Shown: positions 6,020 through 10,697 of the stretch, one piece after another
How positions within the stretch are numbered: position 1 is the stretch's first letter
Layout of the letters: every line of letters starts with the position of its first letter
NCBI GenBank assembly: GCA_937913075.1
Contig: CALEPU010000064.1
Coordinates: forward strand, 1-10,697
Direction: 5' to 3'
Length of the DNA: 10,697 bases
Source of the DNA: an uncultured Clostridia bacterium
GTDB lineage: Bacteria > Bacillota > Clostridia > Christensenellales > CAG-138
The notes under the pieces: generated by a model
Told to the model about the DNA's origin: nothing
The model's input: the letters and a program-made list of their open reading frames with translations, nothing else
Databases searched by the model: none
Made by a program: the position numbers and the translations under genes

Positions 6020-6834
6020 ACCGCAAGCTCCTTTATTATCTCATAGCTCTTTTCGAGCTCGGGCGTATTACGCCATGCGCAGCCGAGCAAAGCCTCCGGC
6101 CGGTTATCGCCGTGGAAGTCGCTGCCGCAGGTTATATTGAGCCCGTGCGCCCTTGCAAGCGAAGAAAACAGGGCGATGTTCTCCTCCGTGGTGCCGGGGT
6201 AGTATACCTCTACGCCCCACAGCCCGCAGTCGGCAAGGCTTTTTACAAGCTCGGCGTGATCGCAGCGCATCTTGTGCGGATGGGCAAGCACCGCCTTGCC
6301 GCCCGCCTCCATTATGCATTCAACCACCTGACGCATTGTAGGATGCTCACAGGCGATAAAATACGGCGAATACCTGCCTATGAGCCTTGTAAACGCGTCG
6401 GCAATGCTCACGGCGAAGCCTGCCTCGATAAGAGCGTTTGCTATGTGCGTGCGCGTTGTGCAGCCTATGCTCGGACGGTAAAACTCCCTCGCGTCATACC
6501 CTGCCTCGGCAAGCCTTTTAAGCATGCGCCCGTTCCTTTCGCAGCGCCGCTGCTCCTGTATTTCCAGCATATTTACAAGCCCGGGCGAAGCAATATCAAC
6601 GCCGAGCGCCAGTATGTGGAGCTTTGCGCAGTACTCCGCCTCTATCTCCGCGCCGCACAAAAAAGGCAGACGGCTCTCTGCGGCGGCGGCTCTTGCCCGA
6701 GCCACGCCCTCCGTGGTATCGTGATCCGTCAGCGCGACCAGCGAAAGCCCTGCCGAGACAGCGCCGTGAATAAGCTCCTCCGGCGAAGCGGTGCCGTCGG
6801 AATAATAGGTGTGGGTGTGCAGATCGTATTTCAT
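6016..6834 (-). CDS. PHP-domain metal-dependent phosphoesterase (RNase AM/YciV-like)
   Basis: The 272-residue protein has all the usual PHP metal-site motifs: DLHTHTYYSDG (4-14, His6, His8, Asp13), LTDHDTTEG (35-43), GAEIEAE (61-67), LHILALG (72-78), RTHIANAL (128-135), AVLAHPHK (181-188) and GSDFHGDN (237-244). It resembles the YciV/TrpH group; known members remove the phosphate from 3',5'-bisphosphate nucleotides or degrade short RNA from the 5' end. Phosphate hydrolysis on nucleotides is likely, but the exact substrate is inferred. Start choice: MKYDLHTH at 6834 places the first motif at the usual distance. An in-frame ATG at 6864 would add ten residues, and neither has a strong ribosome site. 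The frame stays open well into ftsH, but that extension is low-complexity and not real. Confidence 0.88.
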   Translation of the reverse strand: MKYDLHTHTYYSDGTASPEELIHGAVSAGLSLVALTDHDTTEGVARARAAAAESRLPFLCGAEIEAEYCAKLHILALGVDIASPGLVNMLEIQEQRRCERNGRMLKRLAEAGYDAREFYRPSIGCTTRTHIANALIEAGFAVSIADAFTRLIGRYSPYFIACEHPTMRQVVECIMEAGGKAVLAHPHKMRCDHAELVKSLADCGLWGVEVYYPGTTEENIALFSSLARAHGLNITCGSDFHGDNRPEALLGCAWRNTPELEKSYEIIKELAV

Positions 6835-6874
6835 CGTGTTTCCCGTATTGCTTTTGTTCATCCGTTTACTGCAA

Positions 6875-6896
6875 GGGGCGGCAAAACCGCCGCCCC
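6875..6896 (-). other. Strong hairpin between ftsH and the PHP gene
   Basis: GGGGCGGC (6875-6882) pairs with GCCGCCCC (6889-6896) around a 6-base loop, 14 bases after the ftsH stop. No T-run follows on either strand, so it is not a standard intrinsic terminator. It may stabilise the ftsH 3' end or lower read-through into the downstream genes. Confidence 0.55.
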
Positions 6897-6910
6897 GCAA
6901 ATGCTTTCGA

Positions 6911-9058
6911 TCAGTTTTCTTTGTTTCCGATCTCGGCTTCTTCACCCGAGGCTTCGTTCGCCGGAACGTCCGCGGCACCGCTCTCGGGAGCTCTGTCTGC
7001 GGCAGCCTCGTTTGGGTGTGCTTCGTTGGCGGCAGCGCTGCCGTCCTCCGCGCTCTCATTCTCGGGCTTATCCTGCCAATCGGTCTCACCGGCCAAGAGC
7101 CTGTCGAATTCCGTGCCGGAGACGTGCTCATGCTCCACAAGCGCGGCTATAATACGCGTCATAGCCGCGTCGTTTTCTTCTATGATCTTCCTCGCTCTGT
7201 CGCAGGCCTCCTCCATTATGCGGCGCACCTCGCGGTCAATATCCGCGGAGACCGCCTCGGAGTAGTTGGGCTGATGCCCCCACTCCTTGCCGATGAAGAC
7301 CTCCTCGTCGCCGGCGAGGTACACGGGACCGATGTTCTCGCTCATGCCGAACTCGGTCACCATGCGCTTTGCAAGCTCGGTCGCGCGCTTCAAATCGTTC
7401 TGCGCACCGGTGCTGATATCCGAAAGCCTCACAGCCTCCGCCATGCGCCCGCCCATGAAGCAGGCTATTTCGTCGAGCATCTTGCCCCTTGTTAAGCTCT
7501 TGCGGTCGTCCTGCGGTATGTAGCTCGTGTAGCCGAGCGCGCGCCCGCGCTGGATTATCGAAAGCTCGTCAATGGGATCGCAGTGCGGCAGCATACGGGA
7601 TACTATCGCGTGACCTACCTCGTGAGTGGCGGTGTTGAACTTATCCTCTTCGGTAACTATGCGGCTCTTCTTCTCGGGGCCCCAGGATACGCGCTTCATC
7701 GCCTCGGCGATAAGGTCGGTGGTAATCTCGGGCAGCTTGCGGCGAGTTGCGAGTATCGCCGCCTCGTTCATCACGTTTTCAAGGTCTGCGCCCGTCATGC
7801 CGGGGGTCAGCTTTGCTATCTTATTAAGATCGACCTCGGAAGACATGGGTTTAGTCTTGGCATAAAGGCGCAGTATAGCCTCCCTGCCCTTAACGTCGGG
7901 GTAATCGACGGTGATCTGCCTGTCGAACCTGCCGGGACGCAGCAGCGCGGGATCCAAAACGTCGGGTCTGTTGGTCGCGGCTATCACGATGACCCCTTGG
8001 TTGCCCTCAAAGCCGTCCATCTCGACAAGAAGCTGATTGAGGGTCTGCTCCTTTTCATCATGACCGCCGCCGAGGCCGGCGCCCCTCTTGCGGCCTACGG
8101 CGTCGATCTCGTCTATAAACACGAGCGAAGGCGCGTTTCGCTTTGCCGTCTGGAAGAGATCGCGTACTCGGCTCGCGCCGACGCCGACGAACATCTCTAC
8201 AAAATCGGAACCGCTTATCGAGAGGAAGGGTACCCCCGCTTCGCCCGCAACGGCCTTTGCAAGCAGCGTTTTGCCCGTGCCGGGAGGCCCTACGAGCAGC
8301 ATGCCCTTGGGTATCCTTGCGCCCATTTTCGTATAGCTGTCGGGGTTTTTGAGGAAATCGACTATCTCTTGCAGCTCCTCCTTCTCCTCGTCACAGCCCT
8401 GTACGTCGTCAAAGGTCTTTTTGTCCTTGCCGTCGCTGACGCGGTGGCGGCTCTTGCCGAAGGACATCGCCTGCCTGTTCTCCCTGTTTTGGGAGCGCAT
8501 TATAAGCATGAAGACAAGCAGCACGCTGCCCGCAAGCAAAAGGTAGGGGAATATCATCCAGAACCAGGATACCTGCGGAGTGGGCGCCTGCGAGTAGATA
8601 AAGCCGTAATCCTCCGAAGTGACGGTCTTTTCGTCCATGCCGTAGACCGAGCAGACAAGGCTCCTCATCTCGTCGCGGAAATACTCAAAATCGCTGACGG
8701 TGGTGTAAAAATCGTAGCTCCTGCCGGAGTTGAAGTTCTTTATCTTATCCTCAAATTCCTTATCGGCAAGGGCGGTGTTGCCCTCTATGGAGTTATAATA
8801 GTCGAGGGTGTATATGCCGTAAAGCGTCTCTTCCTCGATGCGGACGGCATATATCTTGCTGTTTTGCGCGGGCTTGCCCGCCTCATCGGTGCGGGGCTGC
8901 CCGTTTTCATCCAGCATGCCCGACCTTATAAGGGTGGTTAGCGCGCCGAACTCGATGCGCTCCGGCTGTTTGCGGTTGAGCCCCTGACCGCCCATTACGA
9001 GCAAAACTATAACAACGATTATCGCAAGATATATCAATGGTGTGCGAAGCTTCTTCAA
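6911..9058 (-). CDS. ftsH: ATP-dependent zinc metalloprotease FtsH
   Basis: FtsH is a hexameric membrane AAA+ protease that degrades misassembled membrane proteins and some regulators. Start choice: AGGAGG at 9070-9065 lies 6 bases before a TTG at 9058, giving MKKLRTPLIYL, a typical FtsH start. An in-frame ATG at 9130 has no ribosome site and lies upstream of the expected transcription start. Counting from the TTG (715 residues): membrane segment 8-23, extracytoplasmic domain about 27-164, second membrane segment 165-187, Walker A GPPGTGKT 257-264, Walker B VFIDEID 313-319, second region of homology 361-380, zinc helix HEVGH 479-483 (usual HEAGH), probable third ligand Asp555 in GAQNDLKRAT. 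The extracytoplasmic domain is longer than the E. coli one as I recall it, with a Gly/Lys/Asp-rich insertion at 47-67. The last 55 residues are an acidic, alanine-rich tail that looks disordered. Confidence 0.96.
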   Translation of the reverse strand: MKKLRTPLIYLAIIVVIVLLVMGGQGLNRKQPERIEFGALTTLIRSGMLDENGQPRTDEAGKPAQNSKIYAVRIEEETLYGIYTLDYYNSIEGNTALADKEFEDKIKNFNSGRSYDFYTTVSDFEYFRDEMRSLVCSVYGMDEKTVTSEDYGFIYSQAPTPQVSWFWMIFPYLLLAGSVLLVFMLIMRSQNRENRQAMSFGKSRHRVSDGKDKKTFDDVQGCDEEKEELQEIVDFLKNPDSYTKMGARIPKGMLLVGPPGTGKTLLAKAVAGEAGVPFLSISGSDFVEMFVGVGASRVRDLFQTAKRNAPSLVFIDEIDAVGRKRGAGLGGGHDEKEQTLNQLLVEMDGFEGNQGVIVIAATNRPDVLDPALLRPGRFDRQITVDYPDVKGREAILRLYAKTKPMSSEVDLNKIAKLTPGMTGADLENVMNEAAILATRRKLPEITTDLIAEAMKRVSWGPEKKSRIVTEEDKFNTATHEVGHAIVSRMLPHCDPIDELSIIQRGRALGYTSYIPQDDRKSLTRGKMLDEIACFMGGRMAEAVRLSDISTGAQNDLKRATELAKRMVTEFGMSENIGPVYLAGDEEVFIGKEWGHQPNYSEAVSADIDREVRRIMEEACDRARKIIEENDAAMTRIIAALVEHEHVSGTEFDRLLAGETDWQDKPENESAEDGSAAANEAHPNEAAADRAPESGAADVPANEASGEEAEIGNKEN

Positions 9059-9064
9059 ATCCAA

Positions 9065-9070
9065 CCTCCT
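9065..9070 (-). promoter_or_regulatory. Ribosome binding site deciding the ftsH TTG start
   Basis: A perfect AGGAGG on the minus strand, 6 bases from TTG (9058-9056). No other start candidate upstream in this frame has a comparable site, so it fixes a non-ATG start. Confidence 0.8.
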
Positions 9071-9113
9071 CTGCAGCAGCTTACGGTGCATTACTGCCCA
9101 TTTTAATAGCTTA

Positions 9114-9149
9114 CCCCAATATAGTAACATAAATCGCTTTATTCTTCAA
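9114..9149 (-). promoter_or_regulatory. Probable sigma-A promoter for ftsH
   Basis: Minus strand: TTGAAG (9149-9144), 17-base spacer, TACTAT (9126-9121); each hexamer is 4/6 to consensus. Transcription from about 9114 would give a leader of roughly 55 bases before the TTG start. A perfect TTGACA at 9175-9170 has no -10 at the proper distance. I see no CIRCE-type heat-shock operator. Confidence 0.5.
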
Positions 9150-9197
9150 ACCCTCAAATGTAAAATCTGTGTCAAATTATTTTGGACGCTGCGGGAC

Positions 9198-9233
9198 TTG
9201 CATAATCATTCCGTATATGATAATATATAAAGT
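9198..9233 (+). promoter_or_regulatory. Probable promoter for the guanine deaminase gene
   Basis: TTGCAT (9198-9203), 17-base spacer, TAATAT (9221-9226), in an AT-rich stretch; GATAAT at 9219-9224 is an alternative -10. A start near 9233 would leave about 48 bases of leader. No purine-riboswitch-like structure is evident in that leader. Confidence 0.5.
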
Positions 9234-9280
9234 GATGAATTGTATGTTAAGATTTGATGCAAAAGGCAGGAGGCAGGGCT

Positions 9281-10552
9281 ATGGAAACCGAAAAAATACT
9301 GATATTAAAGGGAAATATCATATCAGCCCCCGGCTTCGGCAGACTGGAGCTTGTTGAAAACGGGTATCTCGTTGCCGAGGATGGGAACATAACCGGCGTT
9401 TTTAAAAGCCTGCCCGACAGGTTCGACGGCGCACACGTGACGGACTGCGGCTCTGCAATAATAATGCAAAGCTTTTGCGATATGCACCTGCACGCTCCGC
9501 AGTACCCGCTGCTGGGCCTCGGGCTCGATATGCAGCTCATGGAATGGCTCGATACCTACACATATCCGACGGAAGCCAAATTCAAGGATACCGAGTATGC
9601 GAAACGCGTTTTCGAGGCGTTCGCGCAGGACCTTATTGGCGGCGGCACCACGAGGGTCAGCGTATTCTCCTCGGTGCATAACGAGGCGACCTATGCCCTG
9701 ACGGAAGCGCTCTCAAGGCTGCACGTTGCGGGCTATATAGGCAAGGTCAATATGGACAGGAGCTGCCCCGATTCCATAAGGGAGGATACCGCGGCGAGCC
9801 TCAGAGCTACCGAGGAGTGGCTCGAGCGCGCGCTTCCCAACAAGACCCTGCGTCCCATAATAACGCCGCGCTTCGTTCCCGTATGCTCCGATGAGCTTTT
9901 GTCGGGGCTCGGTCATATTGCGTACCGCTGCGGACTGCCCGTGCAGAGCCACCTTTCGGAAAACATAAAGGAGATAGCGCTCGTAAGAGAGCTCTGCCCC
10001 GAGACCTACGGCTATTGGCATGCCTACGAGCGGCACGGGCTGCTGCGCAGAGGCTCACTCATGGCGCACTGCGTCTATTCCGACCTGCGCGAGCGTAACG
10101 CGCTTAAAGAAAACGGAGTTTGGGCGGTGCATTGCCCCTGCTCCAATATGGATCTTTCGAGCGGCATTATGCCCGTTCGCCGCTTCGTTTACGAGGGAGT
10201 AAACGTCTGCATGGGCTCGGATATCGCCGGCGGAGCCGATCTATTCATGCCCGGCGTTATAAAGGCCGCCGTGCGTATGTCAAAGCTCAACTGGATAGCC
10301 ACCGCGCAGTCGGAGCCCATACTTTCCATCGCCGAGGCTTACTACCTTGCCACCACCGCCGGCGCAAAATGCTTGGGCGCGGGCGCGGGCTTTGCCCCGG
10401 GCGATCCTCTGCACTGCATAGTGGTCGACGACAGCCGCATCTCCGCCGCCGACGAGGGGCGCCCGCTCGGGGAGCGCTTCGAGCGCCTAATGTACCGTAT
10501 GCAGCCCGCGGATATTATCGCAGTCTGGGCCGAGGGGTATAGGGTGAAATAA
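9281..10552 (+). CDS. guaD: Guanine deaminase (amidohydrolase family)
   Basis: This enzyme hydrolyses guanine to xanthine and ammonia in purine salvage and breakdown. The 423-residue protein has the metal site of the amidohydrolase superfamily in guanine deaminase form: DMHLHAPQ (67-74, His69 and His71), SHLSENIKEI (223-232, His224 and Glu227), MAHCVY (261-266, His263) and GSDIAGG (312-318, Asp314). MEWLDTYTYPTEAKF (87-101), GKVNMDRSCP (154-163), TPRFVP (195-200, Arg197) and HCPCSNMDL (284-292) match substrate-side regions of known guanine deaminases. Start choice: AGGAGG lies 7 bases before the ATG at 9281; an upstream ATG at 9254 has no such site. It is divergent from ftsH with no purine genes nearby, so the substrate rests on sequence alone; a related aminohydrolase is less likely. 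Confidence 0.92.
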   Translation: METEKILILKGNIISAPGFGRLELVENGYLVAEDGNITGVFKSLPDRFDGAHVTDCGSAIIMQSFCDMHLHAPQYPLLGLGLDMQLMEWLDTYTYPTEAKFKDTEYAKRVFEAFAQDLIGGGTTRVSVFSSVHNEATYALTEALSRLHVAGYIGKVNMDRSCPDSIREDTAASLRATEEWLERALPNKTLRPIITPRFVPVCSDELLSGLGHIAYRCGLPVQSHLSENIKEIALVRELCPETYGYWHAYERHGLLRRGSLMAHCVYSDLRERNALKENGVWAVHCPCSNMDLSSGIMPVRRFVYEGVNVCMGSDIAGGADLFMPGVIKAAVRMSKLNWIATAQSEPILSIAEAYYLATTAGAKCLGAGAGFAPGDPLHCIVVDDSRISAADEGRPLGERFERLMYRMQPADIIAVWAEGYRVK

Positions 10553-10610
10553 TATTCCTCAGGCAAAGTCCGCATTCCTTGCCGGAGCGAGTAACTCCAG
10601 GCCGGTCATG

Positions 10611-10697
10611 TTACTTGAGGGCGTTGATCTGCTTCTGGGCCTCTGCGCCGAGCTTGGGATCGGAAACAGCCTTCTTGTAGTACTCGACCGCCTTGGC
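10611..10697 (-). CDS. C-terminal end of a TPR-like protein (partial)
   Basis: On the minus strand a frame enters from the window edge and ends at TAA (10613-10611), giving the last 28 residues, which include AVEYYKKAVSDP and then AEAQKQINALK. The pattern A-x-x-YY-x-KA-x-x-DP is that of the second helix of a tetratricopeptide repeat, followed by a capping helix. A TPR protein is therefore likely, but the rest is outside the window and its role cannot be judged. It converges on guaD with a 58-base gap that has only weak hairpins and no T-run. Confidence 0.6.
   Translation of the reverse strand, partial: AKAVEYYKKAVSDPKLGAEAQKQINALK

Noticed and set aside
6835..7140. N-terminal extension of the PHP gene into ftsH
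   Set aside because: The extra 102 residues are basic and low-complexity, overlap the FtsH C-terminus and place the first PHP motif far from the start.
6112..7152. 346-residue open frame on the plus strand across the PHP gene and the ftsH end
   Set aside because: It is antisense to two real genes, with Arg/Cys/Pro-rich low-complexity translation.
7583..8941. 452-residue open frame on the plus strand inside ftsH
   Set aside because: It lies entirely opposite conserved AAA+ and protease domains of FtsH and has no ribosome site or family motifs.
9170..9175. Perfect TTGACA on the minus strand upstream of ftsH as the -35
   Set aside because: No -10-like hexamer lies 15-19 bases downstream; TTGAAG/TACTAT nearer the gene fits better.
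10562..10610. Terminator between guaD and the TPR-like gene
   Set aside because: Only a 5-bp stem (GGCAA/TTGCC) and a short CCGG/CCGG pairing are visible, with no T-run on either strand.

Overview
The window looks like chromosomal DNA from a Clostridia-type (Firmicutes) bacterium, probably an uncultured gut lineage. The genes are GC-rich and tightly spaced. Ribosome binding sites are AGGAGG-like, promoters match the vegetative (sigma-A) TTGACA/TATAAT pattern, and there is a YpuA-like DUF1002 secreted protein, a common Firmicutes family. This placement is an inference; there is no rRNA or other marker to name the organism.

Layout. Positions 1-162 hold non-coding repeats: a 9-bp inverted repeat and a 20-bp tandem repeat. 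The dephospho-CoA kinase gene coaE follows on the minus strand (163-777). A divergent promoter region (784-950) separates it from a plus-strand gene (951-2432) that encodes six membrane segments fused to an acyltransferase-like domain whose catalytic histidine is replaced by glutamate. Next comes a lower-GC islet on the minus strand. It holds a DUF3800 gene (2548-3231), a leader that may encode a small structured RNA (about 3259-3355), and a promoter with perfect consensus hexamers. The islet is bounded by two nearly identical 41-bp hairpin terminator repeats. A secreted DUF1002 protein gene follows (3515-4405, minus).

From 9058 down to 4709 lies a minus-strand run of four genes, probably one operon: ftsH (membrane AAA+ protease), a PHP-domain phosphoesterase, a small HExxH metallopeptidase-like protein, and an RluA-type pseudouridine synthase, ending in a hairpin terminator at 4658-4683. 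The PHP and metallopeptidase genes overlap by ATGA. ftsH most likely starts at a TTG codon behind AGGAGG. Divergent from ftsH, a guanine deaminase gene (9281-10552, plus) begins behind its own promoter. The window ends inside a minus-strand gene whose last 28 residues resemble a TPR helix pair.

Most genes are housekeeping or widespread families: CoA synthesis, membrane proteolysis, rRNA modification and purine salvage. The accessory part is the DUF3800 islet, which is the best candidate for something poorly described: a gene of unassigned function behind a strong promoter and a structured, terminator-ended leader, apparently inserted between copies of a terminator repeat.
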